Shown here piece by piece: positions 33,760 to 44,749 of a stretch of DNA of 64,000 nucleotides. The number at the start of each line of letters is the position of its first letter. The first letter of the stretch is position 1. The position numbers and the translations under genes were made by a program. The stretch comes from Arsenophonus sp052174455. Its GTDB lineage: Bacteria; Pseudomonadota; Gammaproteobacteria; Enterobacterales; Enterobacteriaceae. The DNA lies in the NCBI GenBank assembly GCA_052174455.1, contig JBQMRP010000004.1:434001-498000 (forward strand), read 5' to 3'. The notes beneath the pieces were generated by a model. The model did no database searches, was not told where the DNA came from, and saw nothing but the letters and a program-made list of their open reading frames with translations.

Positions 33760-33914
33760 ATGAAAAATAAACTTTTTGTCTCTGCTAATTCTTCTGTTAT
33801 TATTGCTAATAATATAGCAATATTTAGCTAAAGTATTATTTTTTTTCATAATATCAATCAGAAGAATTATTATCTGAAAGTAGGTATCCAGATATTTACT
33901 CTATTTAACTTGCA
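33760..33914 (+). pseudogene. pyrF: pyrF (orotidine-5'-phosphate decarboxylase), 5' part, interrupted by IS256
   Basis: From ATG 33760 the frame reads NSSVIIANNIAIFS and then, after frame breaks, NQKNYYLKVGIQIFTLF. The family has 'SPVVVALDY...DPRDCRLKVGKEMFTLF'. The conserved LKVG active-site strand is recognisable. It is cut by IS256 copy 5, and the remainder resumes at about 35328. OMP decarboxylase makes UMP, so de novo pyrimidine synthesis cannot finish with this gene. Confidence 0.8.
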
Positions 33915-33964
33915 ATTTATACACCATATTTTATATGAGTTATTAGAAAATATGGTGTATAAAT
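33915..33964. repeat. 18-bp perfect inverted repeat at the pyrF/IS256 junction
   Basis: ATTTATACACCATATTTT (33915-33932) is the exact reverse complement of 33947-33964, with a 14-nt loop between them. The right arm is IS256 end sequence (compare about 61180-61200). The left arm runs into pyrF sequence. Confidence 0.6.
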
Positions 33965-35327
33965 GCCAAATTACCCTCCGATCTTAAGTTTCATAAACCT
34001 AATCTTCATCCTTAAATTGGATGTTGTTTACTACTAGAATTAGTAGATTAACTCTTCTCCTGAGTTAGTTCTAGCTTTTTTGAGTAGACTGGAAAAGATT
34101 AGAAACCATTAAACAGTTGTTTTTCTCAAGTTACAGCGTTTCACGCATGCATCAGCTTAATATCTTCACTGTAGCAAAAGCTAATTCAATTGAATTCGTT
34201 GCTCTTATTCACACTCACCGTGCTGATGGAGAATCATAAAATTCCAGCCATTCCTTTCTATTTTTCTCTAGCTTCCTAATCGTTGCAGGATACGTTGAAA
34301 CCCTTTGCTAATAAAATATCAGTTTATTAGCCGCATCAGAACTTTCTACTAGCCAAAATCTACTGCAACTCACCTTTAACTTTCGATTGGGTCTTTTTGA
34401 GGAGTGAAGGGTAGCATATTAATTATTTTGTGTAGCTAATGGCGTTGGTGCTACATATCCTGAAACATCTTTACTATTGTATTCCAAAAACCAATGGTAC
34501 CTGTCTTTCGTAGGAATTCTAGGAAATACGGTTAAGTCATGCACTCCGATACTCATTGAAAAGTTATGCTCAGTTTTTTTTGATTTTTAATAACTCTCTT
34601 CAAATTTAATGAGCTCCTTATATCCATGCAGTACTGCCAATAATGAACAATTAGGCAAAGGCGATCAACTTGTTTACCAGAATGATATATGCCTTCAGCT
34701 AAGTAATAAACGTTAGGCGTATCACTAAATTACGCATCCAGAATTACTAATGTTCTTTAAGTGATTTCTATTTCAGTCTACTGATTGGTACTGAGAAAGA
34801 GATTATGTATTTTTTACTAAAAATCGTTCTATAGCTTCCTAAAATTACCGGTGGATAATGCCTAGAAAGTCAGTCATGAGAGTAACCATTAAATTATTTA
34901 TCACGTTTTCAGATAAGGCGTTAACAAGGAGTTTTAGAAACACATTCCCTTGCCGCTGCAATTTACTAACTTTAGGCACTTTAATCTTAATATCATCAAA
35001 TAGCAGTCTTGTAGGTTGCTGTAACAAATAACCGTTACGATCGACAGAATAAGACTTCGTTAATAAGGTAGCGTTGAGCATGTTATCGCAGTATGACTTA
35101 AAACTCTATCTTAAATAGTAGTGCCTATCAACTATCTTCCACTATTATCTATGAGTTCATGTAATGGAATAGAGGGTAATACTTGTTTTCACGGATACCT
35201 GTAAGCATAGACTTTTCATGGCATATTATCTCTCTGTTGTTGACATCATTCACAAAATCAATCAGTAAGATACTGCTGCCATCTCTAAAACTCTATACAC
35301 TAAAATAAGCATAACTTCTTTAATAAA
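33933..35327 (-). mobile_element. IS256-family element remnant, copy 5, inserted in pyrF
   Basis: Minus-strand copy. The open stretch 34845-35081 encodes 'VDRNGYLLQQP', 'IKIKVPKVSKLQRQG' and 'NVFLKLLVNALSE', the family N-terminal blocks. About 34480-34510 reads back as 'LVFGIQ' and '...GDGTL'-like pieces. It sits inside pyrF, whose codons continue on both sides. Inactive now, but the insertion would have killed pyrF. Confidence 0.75.
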
Positions 35328-35882
35328 GAAGGTTTCAAGTTTTTTTAGATTGAAAATTTCATGATATTTTTAGTACGCTGGCGTAAGAGCCGTTAATGGA
35401 GTAGTGGTAGAAATCAGGATTTAAATGCTTAATGTACATGTGAGTTGATTAGAGTGAAAGAATTATGATGGTAGCTAAAGAAGGATTAGTTAAATATTAT
35501 AAAAATGTTTCGCTGCTAAATTATCGTTACTGTAATAACTAGTATGGAACAAGCATTTTAAACTAGATTGATATTGAAATAGAATCACCAGCTGATTGCG
35601 CCTTGGAATCAGCAAAATTAGTAAAGAAATGTGAGAATGGTGCTGTTGTTTGTTCAAGTTATGAAATTTAATAGTGAAATTGGCTTTTAGAAATGATTTT
35701 TTATTAATTAGGTCGGGTATTCGTCAAAGTGATGTAGAAACTTATCATCAAAGAAGAATTATGACATCAGATCAAGGTCCTAATGTTAGGATTGATTATA
35801 TAGTTGTTAGTCGTCCTATTACTCATATCGCTGATAGAGTATAACTCTAACGCAAATTAATCGTTCAATTAGATGGATAAAT
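35328..35882 (+). pseudogene. pyrF: pyrF, 3' part after IS256 insertion
   Basis: Continues pyrF. FLD*KFHDIFSTLA matches 'FLDLKFHDIPNTVA', with the active-site Asp/Lys strand. Next come MMVAKEGLVKYYKNVSLL, then KCENGAVVCSSYE (family 'KKCGLDGVVCSA.E') and SGIRQSDVETYHQRRIMTS (family 'PGIRP.GSEAGDQRRIMTP'), then IDYIVVSRPITH. The end 'TLTQINRSI' overlaps the yciH start (ATGA at 35881). Several stops and frameshifts. Confidence 0.85.
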
Positions 35883-36190
35883 GAGTGACTCATATTTATT
35901 TTTTTCAAGGAAAAATGGCAGAATAGTTGAAGTATAAAAATTATCTCTAACTAAAGAGAGATGATATATTTATATCATATGTAAAGCTCAGATAAAAAAT
36001 ATAATGACATTATATATTATTTTAGTTTGAATCTAAATAAAAATTAATTAATGATGATTGCTACTGAATTAAAGAAAAAATGTAGCTCAGGAGGTGCAAT
36101 TAAACAAGACAATTTGAGTCCATTGGTAATAAATAGAAGTTAATCAAAGAATTATTAGAAGATAAGATAATAAAGTTAAGTTGGTTAATG
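35881..36190 (+). pseudogene. yciH: yciH (SUI1/eIF1-like protein) pseudogene
   Basis: Begins ATGAGTGACTCA (MSDS, as in Escherichia) overlapping the pyrF stop. The diagnostic part is at 36053-36105: IATELKKKCSSGGAIK against family 'LAAELKKKCGCGGAVK'. A frameshifted 'LIKELLEDK' end follows at about 36140-36165. The middle is heavily eroded. It preserves the ancestral lapA-lapB-pyrF-yciH operon order. Confidence 0.8.
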
Positions 36191-36469
36191 TTAATTTTTT
36201 ATAAAAAAAGCCAGATAATTAACTGGTTCTATTATAGTTTATTGAGAGCGATTATTTTATCCATTTGATAATCAAGTAGACTATCAATAGTATTAATTAC
36301 CTATTGCACCAATATTAGAATAGGCCATAATAGATATGAGAGAAATAATAGATATTAACATAAGTAATATGTATTTTTTTTGAACTTTTAATTATTTTTT
36401 ATTCTTTTGAATTAATTAATTAAATTTAAATTAACCAAGATAGCGATTTTTTTAATCAGTGTTATTAAC

Positions 36470-36572
36470 ATAGTATACTATGTTAAGAATTGCGCACAGC
36501 TATACTGATTCTGAAATATTTATGATCTGAGTACTATTTATACTGTGTGATATGTTAATTTTTGTTTTTTAG
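36470..36572 (+). mobile_element. IS91-family remnant, copy 4, left end
   Basis: GCGCACAGCTATACTGATTC and the following 'ATGATCTGAGTACTATTTATACTG' (36497-36548) match the left end of IS91 copy 1 (5170-5220). Interrupted at about 36572 by IS1595 copy G. Confidence 0.65.
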
Positions 36573-37582
36573 CAATGCAATTTGTAGCATTTCTATATTT
36601 TAATTATTGTAATTTCAAACAATACTATTCAGGCTAGATAATTCGTAAATAAAATGATTCCATACCATGGAATCTACTAACTATTCTTTTAATCAGCTGA
36701 TATAATTGTTCACATTCTAAATATAGAATTACTTATCAATAATTCTCTGATTACTCACCCTTATTAGTGGCTGATAACTAATTTTTATGCTCGCTAGTAA
36801 AGTGGGTGGTTCTTATTGTTTACCTCTATTTGAGAAAAAGATGAATTCTTTATCGATAATCGGATCAAGAAAAGGATAATATACTCTGCATTAAACTCTT
36901 TAAGAATCTCATCGCTAATATGGCCATGTTAATCTTGTACAATTATTAGAACCGTGATTATTTCTCTTTTTTACTCCTCTTCTCCCGCATTTCTAGTTTT
37001 CCTATATGAAATATAACGCTTTTCTTTAAATAATTTAAGGCAAAATGTTTCGTTGATTTCAATAATACCACTTAGTGCACTTATGTTTGCTGCCAGCGAT
37101 CAAGAAAGGAAGTAATAATAATGTCTAAACTCTGTTTTTCAAATCAATGGTATTTGTTTTCTCTAATTCCCGTGAAGTTAAGCTATGCAACATATATTGC
37201 ATATAACTAAACTATTTATTCTTGTAATGTGATTTCACAAAAGAAATTTTAATAAAATTGTTAAATGTTTTCTGCAATGTAAGATTTTACAACGATATCG
37301 CTGCAACACTAATGAACAGCTCGATCTGATAACATATTCATTGTAACAATATAGTTAGAATAAAGTGGAGTAAGTTGCTTTAATGTACAAATTGATATTA
37401 TCTGATAGATTATAATCAAGCTAACTAATTAATAAGATACAGGTTTGTCTTGGCAGGGAGTGAGGAAAAGTCTATTTGATCTTTGTAACTGTTTGTTTTT
37501 TGATTACAATCTTTCTAGAAAAGTCCTATATACAGTAATAAGAGATATTTCTACCAATAACTTTTATCAACTAGATTATTTT
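36573..37582 (-). mobile_element. IS1595-family element remnant (copy G), nested in IS91 copy 4
   Basis: Minus-strand IS1595. 36880-36920 reads back as the 'SDEILKEFNAEYI' block. 37035-37085 reads back as 'LSGIIEINETFC' (catalytic Asp/Glu motif). 37440-37500 covers the N-terminal region. Its left IR lies at about 37550-37582. It is inserted at the same point of IS91 as copies E and H, but opposite in orientation to copy E. Confidence 0.7.
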
Positions 37583-39463
37583 TTTAGGAATTATCTAGAT
37601 ATGGTTTTGAATAAATATCTTAAAAAGTGTAAACCAGATAAATCAGGAAGACAATAGGTGACTTTAGATATTATACTATCTTTTTACCAAAAGCGTTTTA
37701 TTGTCTCCCTACTGAAATTAATAATAAAAAGTGAGTAACATTTATTACACCACAAAAGAAGCCATGATAATTAATCAGCTGACTCCGCGGTCCTTAATTT
37801 TTTAACACGCAAATATTCTCCGATTCTCTAGTCACGATTATCTGGGGTTTTGAGTAAAGGGCAGATAAAGCCGATGGTACTGGATATAACTCATTAATAA
37901 CAATTACTGAAAATATGCTTCCCGATGTTATCACCTATTGGAAACAGTTGTAATCTCAGTTTCCTTTATACCACTGGATAAACAAAATAATAGCTGTATC
38001 GATAGACTTTATGAATGCGGACAGGATAACTATTTCTATTTCTTTAGAGAAATACTAGAAACTAATTTATCCAGATGCATATCTTCTCAGCCTAACTACA
38101 CTACTTTTTATTCTTGATTACACTAAATAACTTTCTTAAAAACATGATGAAAGGATTAAATCGGTAGACGCATTTATCTGTAGAGCGAATGCCTTGCCTA
38201 CAGCACTTGTATCATTGTGTCTCTATTTTCCGGAGATTATTGGTATGCCTATCCTGAATGTTCCTAATAGCCATTTTTCTGCTAAAGATGTAAGTCAAAA
38301 TCCTGCAGTTCATACGATGTAAAAACTATCTAGTACTGGTTAGCACAGCAAGCTTATATTTTCTCGATTGTGACTAGCAATATATTGCTTTCACTACATC
38401 CCCATTTTTTTGACCTTTTCAATAATAACTGGTTGTTATTAGCTACTTAATGCTCTATTTACGTCACTAAACAACTTCCGCCATCCTGTAGTGGGGGACG
38501 CAAAACAGGATATCTAAACTGGTATATTCTATGCCTTGCATACTTATGGTTAATAACTTTAATTAATGTTCGATTATTCATGTCTTCGTTACTTGTGGCG
38601 GTCTGGATGTTGAGTATGCTGTATGAGATTGATTTGCTCTTCAAAAAAAAGGAGTGCTCGAATAAATCTAGAGAGTCGCTGTCATTAGACTGCTACGTCA
38701 CAACTATGATCTAATAAATTCTAGTCTCTTCCTTGTTTTATACATATCTGTAATAGGAAAAAGTGATATGATTACTTGAAGCTACAAGTACGAATGTTAA
38801 TATAAAAAGTGAACTTCGCTAAAAAGATGAAAGGTGAGTGGCATGGCATGAAATACTACTTCTAGCGCTACTTTAAATGCCCTTGTACTCACGTTAAAAC
38901 TGCAGGATTATTGAGGAAGAAATCTTGTGAATCATTACTATTATCATCAGACTAAGCAATACCTGGTACCAGACCTTGAGGTAGGAAGAGATGATCTGCA
39001 CTATATTATCCATATTCCGCTAAGTATTTTAAGATGGCGGGTTATTATGTTTTTTATCGAATTGTAAATGAGGCACCTTTTTACTAAAAGTAGGTGTATT
39101 ATATAAGTTGCTAAAAATGACGGTACGAAAAAAACCGGAAAAACTGAAGTTTTGTTGTTCTAATAAATAGATTTCTGCGCAGATACGTGCAAATGCATTC
39201 TGTGTTGAGAGAAATTGTTTTTATTTACTCTTAGTGTGCTAAACAGGCAATGGAATTGTTGTTAAAAAGAATGCATAAAATGAAATAACAATAGTTATTA
39301 AGATAAAGTTATAGTTAATATTTTTAAAAATAGTGCATTAGGTCAAATAATAAATATTCAACGAAATTTTAACTTAAAATATACCCAGTAAACAGATTTT
39401 ATTTCCTTTTAGTAAAAGGAAATTATTTTCTTCTTATTTAAGAAGCGATTTAATTTTCTAATC
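37583..39463 (+). mobile_element. IS91-family remnant, copy 4, main part
   Basis: Resumes IS91 after the nested IS1595. It reads 'RYFKCPCTHVKTAG' (zinc-type motif, about 38862-38905), 'CHYYHHQTKQYLVP' (about 38935-38975), 'KMAGYYVFYRIVNEAP' (family 'KMVRYYGFLSNRKRG') and 'EKTEVLLF' (about 39130-39160). The right end is TAATTTTCTAATCAT at about 39463. Decayed. Confidence 0.7.
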
Positions 39464-39544
39464 ATTAAAATAATCACAATACTTAAAAGAATAAAGTCGC
39501 TGTTCTCTACAAATAGATTGTTATCAGCAAGCTATCTGTAAAAA

Positions 39545-41517
39545 TATCATTATGATAAAAGTTGGTAATAATATTACAGATTTCCATCTTGAACTTCTTG
39601 AAGCTAAATATTAATTACATTTTTAATTTTATAAACAGTAACTTCTTTAATCATTAAAATACCTGTGCTTCTTGATTACACTGTATTTATTTCAGTAAGG
39701 AATAAATAAATATGCCAGAATGAAGGCATATTGGCATCATTAATTGGTTAAGTAGATTTGAAATTTGCCTCGCGTAATCTCGATTATTTTGGCTGTAAAA
39801 GGGTATTAGTTTTGAGAAAGCTTTTAAAAATATGCAATAAACATAATTATCGATATAGAGTTCAGCTAAATGATTAGAGTTCTTTGCGATCAGTAATTTT
39901 CACTATCAAAGCTTCAGATGCTTTTATGATATTATTTTTTATTATAATTGTGTCCCGTTAAAAACGGTGATTAATGAATATTTTATCCTTATGGATAAAG
40001 AATGGTTAGGTGTTGAATGGGTATTAAATCACAACTATAATTAGGCACTTCTCTAGTGTGGTTTAATTTCAATAAAATCTTGAAAGAGCATATTTGACTA
40101 TCTGTAAATTAACTAAATTTTCTATTTAATAAATTCCATAAGCGATAAAAACTTTCAATCGTTAACAATATTTCTGTATTTTATTTGATATTATTTTTTT
40201 TGCAAAATGGCAATGACATTGATAATTTAATTGTGTTTAAAAGTTTAATAAATATTAAAAACACCAATTGCTAACTTATCTTTTAATATTTTTTTGCACA
40301 ATGATTTACTGAAATTATTGTATCTTCAACGCTACGATTAGAGTCCGCAATTTTTTTTGCAAAAAAATGTTAATAACATTAACATTTTTAACCATTTTTA
40401 TTAATTATAAAGCAATAAGCGAAATTCTCTTTAAATAGTAATAAATTGAATTAAGTGTCAAGTAACACGTTTTTTGCGCATTTTTTAGAAATAACATTTT
40501 TATTTGAATATTTTATTTTGAGTAACATTTTTCTTGTTACTGTTACAGATAGTTAAAAATATTATCGCATACCAATTTATTTTATTGTATCCATGTGAGT
40601 AAAAATTAAATTTTCAACCAATTGTTTATCTTGTTTTATATCAAATTAACAGACTAGTATAGAGATTCGCTTATTAGGATGCAGAGAGCATAAATTATTC
40701 GATAATTCATATGATGACATCGGAATATTAATCTAGATAATTAATTAGTATTAATAACATTATTGAGCAATGATATATAGCTCAGTATTTACTGAATAAA
40801 ATATTGGATCGGTAATGGAAAGAAAGGGGTAATTAATCATCGTTAGTACTCTATATATAAAGAGTATCATTCATATTTTTAGTACTGGCACTATTAATAA
40901 TGATAAAGTTAATATGAGTGAAATCATGGCCCTTTATGTTCACCATTTTATGGTGTAATTCTGAATTTTGGTAGTTCGAGTTCTAAATTGATGATAATTC
41001 AATATTAGCAAAAAAGGGTAAAATAGTCATAGCTATGGGTAATATATATTGAATTATTTTTGTTTGGAATTCTTTTTAATTTTTAATGGATAGGGATGGA
41101 TTTCTGCTATTCCTTACCCAATCATCTTGCATTAAATCACTCGTTAGATGACGTTGCGCCGGACAATAAAAATATTTTGTTTTAATACTGAACGGAGATC
41201 AAGTTTAAGATAAAAGTAATTGTAATTATTTTTTTTGATACGTCTTAGAAATTGCTAGAGAAAAGGGTCTTGAATTAATTGTTCTTGTTCAATAATTTTA
41301 TTATTTTTATTTGTGTAAAATGTGGCGATTATTCGATCACCATGCATCACTTTTTTATTTGTGGTTATGGAGTTAAATAAGTTTTCGTTACATTAACATA
41401 AAAAACTGAACCTTTTTTTCGGTACTTTTAACAACGTCTTCAGCACCAGGTGTTTGGGTATATAATTTCCGCTTTAGTTGTGCTAGAAATCGAATTATAT
41501 TGAAATATACTATTCAT
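39545..41517 (-). pseudogene. rnb: rnb (exoribonuclease II) pseudogene, full length
   Basis: RNase II degrades mRNA 3' to 5'. Minus-strand reading, with frameshifts bridged, follows the whole protein. TPGAEDVVKSTEKK, then KSDAW.SNNRHI (family 'KKVMHGDRIIA') lie near 41300-41450. INSASTKNMNDTL (family 'IDSASTEDMDDAL', the catalytic Asp cluster) is at about 40870-40910. INIPMSSYELSNNLCSLHPN (family 'NIPMLPRELSDDLCSLRAN') is at about 40660-40715. AKIIEITRGKFQIYLTN is at about 39740-39790, and EVTVYKIKNVINI at about 39590-39630. The span of about 1.97 kb equals the intact gene (644 codons). So it died by point mutation and small indels, not by IS insertion. It lies near pyrF-yciH as in Escherichia. 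Confidence 0.85.
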
Positions 41518-41650
41518 ATTGTGTTGCTAAATTAATATTGATTTACATCGTGCTCAAGTTTAGTGCTATAGAATAAGAAGAATAATATTTGTTATTTTAA
41601 CAAAATTATATATAAAGTTGGTTTTGTAAATTCATTTATTAATCGTTAGG

Positions 41651-42286
41651 TTAATGTGTATTTTTTTTATTAAATTCACATAAATCTTCAATAAGACAAG
41701 AGCCACAGCATGGTTTTCTTGCAATACATGTATAACGGCCATGTAATACAAACCAGTGGTGACAATTCACTTTAAATTGAATCGGAACTACTTTAAGTAG
41801 TTTTTCTTCAACCTCAATAACATTCTTGCCTGGAGCGAAATTTATGCGATTACAAACGCGAAAAATATGGGTATCAACAGCAATTGTTGATCAGCCAAAG
41901 GCAGTGTTCAATACTACATTTGCTGTTTTTCGTCCAACGCCAGGTAAGGATTCTAAGGCTTCACGATTTTCTGGTACCTCACCATTATATTTGTTAATTA
42001 ACATCTGACAGGTTTTAATAATATTTTCTGCTTTATTATTAAATAAGCCAATTGTTTTTATGTAATTTTTTATTTCATCGATGCCAAGGGCTAGCATTTT
42101 TTCAGCGGTATTCGCAACTAGGTAGAGATTTTCCGTTGCTTTATTGACACTAAAATCTGTTGCTTGAGCGGAAAGTAATACAGAAATAAGTAATTCGAAA
42201 GGTGAATTAAAAACAAGCTCTGTTGTTGGATTTGGATTATTATCACGTAATCGAGTCAAGATGTTTATCCGCTTTTGTTTATTCAT
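41651..42286 (-). pseudogene. nth: nth (endonuclease III) with a single in-frame stop
   Basis: DNA glycosylase/AP lyase for oxidised pyrimidines. The reading frame is colinear over exactly 211 codons, the Escherichia length, but codon 132 is TGA (41891-41893) where the family has TGG (Trp; AFGWPTIAVDTH). Upstream, LPGVGRKTANVVLNT retains the catalytic Lys. Downstream, still in frame, come AVDTHIFRV with the catalytic Asp, then HHWFVLHGRYTCIARKPCCGSC and a final Cys, the complete 4Fe-4S loop. The 131-residue product would lack the Asp and the cluster. Other genes here use TGG for Trp normally, so recoding is unlikely. Either very recent inactivation, occasional readthrough or a sequencing error. 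It is last in the rsx operon. Confidence 0.9.
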
Positions 42287-42299
42287 ATTTTATTTGCTC

Positions 42300-43030
42300 T
42301 CTATCTTTAAAATAATTTTTATTGCGGGAAGTAACTCGCTTTTATCGAAAATTGCTGTTGTTTGTGAACTAAGATATTTTTTATTTTTTCATTGATTAAA
42401 TATTTACCAGATAAAACAGTGTATCATCAAGCACTTATCCAATAAAAATCCAATTATGTAATAGTAATATAACTAATAAAAGGGATAAGTAAGATGAATA
42501 ACTTCAATACGTAATATTATTCATGCTTAAAATAGCAAACTTCCATTTATCAACAGTGTCCCTTTCCTAAAATTTCTCATATGACACTATTAAAAATATT
42601 GCTATGGTGTCTCTCCATTTTCCTATGAGCAAATAATAAATTGCTAAGTTATAGACAGAATTTTGGTGCTGTAAGCTTCAATTAGTCAAATAATGATATA
42701 ATTAGTGATAATTAGTGAAATAAAATATTTAAATATTAATATGAATTAATCTTATAGAAGTTAATTAACCTCTACACAGAGGAAAGTACTAATGCATAAA
42801 TTATTAGATAAATTGTAATACGTATTACAATTAGAATATCTCAATAATACGAAAGTTGAGACGGTAATATTGTTGAAAAACAAGACTAATGTTCTTTTCA
42901 GCTCCGATCACTAACATATTAGTAGCTTTTGAAAAAACCGATAGTAGTAACGGATGCAATTTTAATAATTCAACTAGTGTTGAATGTTTTTTTCGTATCT
43001 TTTAGATAAAAGCTTCTGAATTTCATTCAT
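42300..43030 (-). pseudogene. rsxE: rsxE (Rnf/Rsx complex subunit E) pseudogene
   Basis: Inner-membrane subunit of the Rnf-type electron transport complex that re-reduces SoxR. Start MNEIQKLLSKRYEKN at 43030 (family MSEIKDVIVQGLWKN). Then HSTLVELLKLHPLLLSVFSKATNML (seen in pieces; family '[23 protein letters not shown]'), 'KGTLLINGS', and at the end 'SGKYLINEKIKN' (family 'AGKYLIDEKMKK') near 42345-42390. Frameshifts and stops. Roughly full length, directly upstream of nth as in Escherichia. Confidence 0.85.
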
Positions 43031-43033
43031 AGT

Positions 43034-43656
43034 TATTAATTTGCATGCTGGATAAATTATAATTTTGTTGCACCATGAGACATAAACATGCAGTGCACTT
43101 AGTTGCATTAATAATATTCTCGGTTTACTGTTGGCAGTAGTAAATTGATCAAAATCGTTGTCATCTTTTATCCTCAATATGGAACTGGACTATATCCTAA
43201 GTGAATTTTACCTGAGAAATAATTGATCAAATTTAAAATGCTAATATTAATTTTATTACCTAATCTAGGTTTTTCATAATATTCAGTTATGCTAATTACT
43301 ATTCTAGTATACCAGAAAACCTGCTGTGATCAATAATTTTATTGAACCTGAATATTATTAGGGATAATACTTTTATGATGGCAGTAATTAGTTTTCCTGC
43401 TTTCTAGTAAAATAGAGATGATGAGGAAATTTGCTACTTAATGTTTTATTTTACTTTTCAAGTAAAACTCTATAATTAATTCATTTTTATGAAACTTAAG
43501 CGCAATAATTTAATTAAATAGTTTTTCTTATTAAGATGAGTACCTGGTTATTAATAGTACTTTTTTTGATGGTATAAATCGCTAGAGTCAGTGTTCAGCA
43601 ATAGCTGTAGAAGAATATTAAAAATTAAACTGTGATCCCCTAATACATTTTAACAT
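43034..43656 (-). pseudogene. rsxG: rsxG pseudogene
   Basis: Periplasmic FMN-binding subunit of the Rsx complex. Start MLKCIRG at 43656 (family MLKTIRKHG). The C-terminus reads IKDDNDFDQFTTANSKPR (family 'KKDGGDFDQFTGATITPR'), so the flavin-attachment SGAT-type motif is altered. The span equals the normal 206 codons. Eroded by stops and small indels. Confidence 0.8.
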
Positions 43657-43659
43657 AAT

Positions 43660-44719
43660 AAAGTCTTTATTTATGGTTATAAATTAACAAGTCTGGATAT
43701 AGTGATCAATAAGTGGTACGGAGATATTAACTAGTAATATTGCAAAAACTAAAGTATTAGGATTTATATTCTATAAATAGAAATAAGCTAAATTAATAAT
43801 GCAATCATTCCACCATAAATAAGACGACTACGTAGTTTGATTGCTATTATAATTAGATTTGAGTAATAAAAAAATACGTAAAAGTATGGTTGGTTTCTCC
43901 TAAAAATAGCTGCTTCATATAATCAGCGGATTATTATTCTATAATAAATCAATTTAGTAATGAGTAGAATATTAGCGTAGATAAAAATACCAGTAGAATT
44001 TAGCAGCTAATTATTCGACGATAAAATGTGATAATATCACTAAATAAGAAAATAATATTAATTATTTAAAACAAATACTAGTTAATAAACTCTATAAATA
44101 AGTTATTGTAGCATTTAGATAATCGAGTGTATCAGTATAAACCTATTTTAAAGGTATCAAGTGATGCGTTTGAGTTATAAAATAAATATATAATGTCAAT
44201 TGGTATAAAGTGACTTATATATCGCTAGGAATCAACTGAAAATTTATTGGAATAAGTAATTAACATTTAGACTAAAAATTAAATCAATAGTACTAGAAAC
44301 CTACTATATTTGGGTTAAACAGGTTTAGTTTAATTCATCATGAATATCCTTAGTAATTAATATAGAAAAATCGGTACCTAAAAATACTAGCTGTCAGGGT
44401 GATAAAGATGAAATACTCTGTATAATAATAAAGTAGTTATATTAAGGTGAGATTATATTTCAAATGGATTATAATTAGGAATTTTTATATCTATAAAAAT
44501 AACAATCTCATAAAATAAAATCTGTTATGATGATGAGAAAAATTTTGGAAGCGTTCCTTACAAAGAGGAAATTTGATAGGAAAATACCTGGGAATGGTAG
44601 CAATAAAAATCTATAACATAAGTCTATTGGTGATTTAATTTTTATGAATAAAGAGTGAATTAGTTATTTTTTTAAATTGATTTCATCCGACATAAGTCAA
44701 TGTTTATTCTTAATTTCAT
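43660..44719 (-). pseudogene. rsxD: rsxD pseudogene
   Basis: Membrane flavoprotein subunit. Start MKLRINIDL at 44719 (family MVFRIASSP). Then LCYRFLLLPFPGIFLSN (family 'IMLLVLLAAVPGIAAQ') at about 44590-44640. The end is FAILLVNISVPLIDHY (family 'FAVLLANITVPLIDYY') at about 43680-43735. Distance start to end equals the normal 352 codons, so decay is by substitution and small indels. Confidence 0.8.
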
Positions 44720-44749
44720 TTTTTAGTTCATATATATAGTTTAATTATT

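Noticed and set aside
37445..37657. 70-codon open frame on the plus strand
   Set aside because: It lies across the end of a minus-strand IS1595 relic and the resumption of IS91, so it is a chance frame in IS debris.
41891..41893. UGA read as tryptophan (recoded genetic code)
   Set aside because: Conserved tryptophans in intact genes of the window (for example DRYWYG in hldE) are encoded by TGG, and UGA serves as a stop elsewhere. A nonsense mutation in nth is simpler.
41826..42008. 60-codon open frame on the plus strand
   Set aside because: It is antisense to nth, whose minus-strand frame has clear homology.
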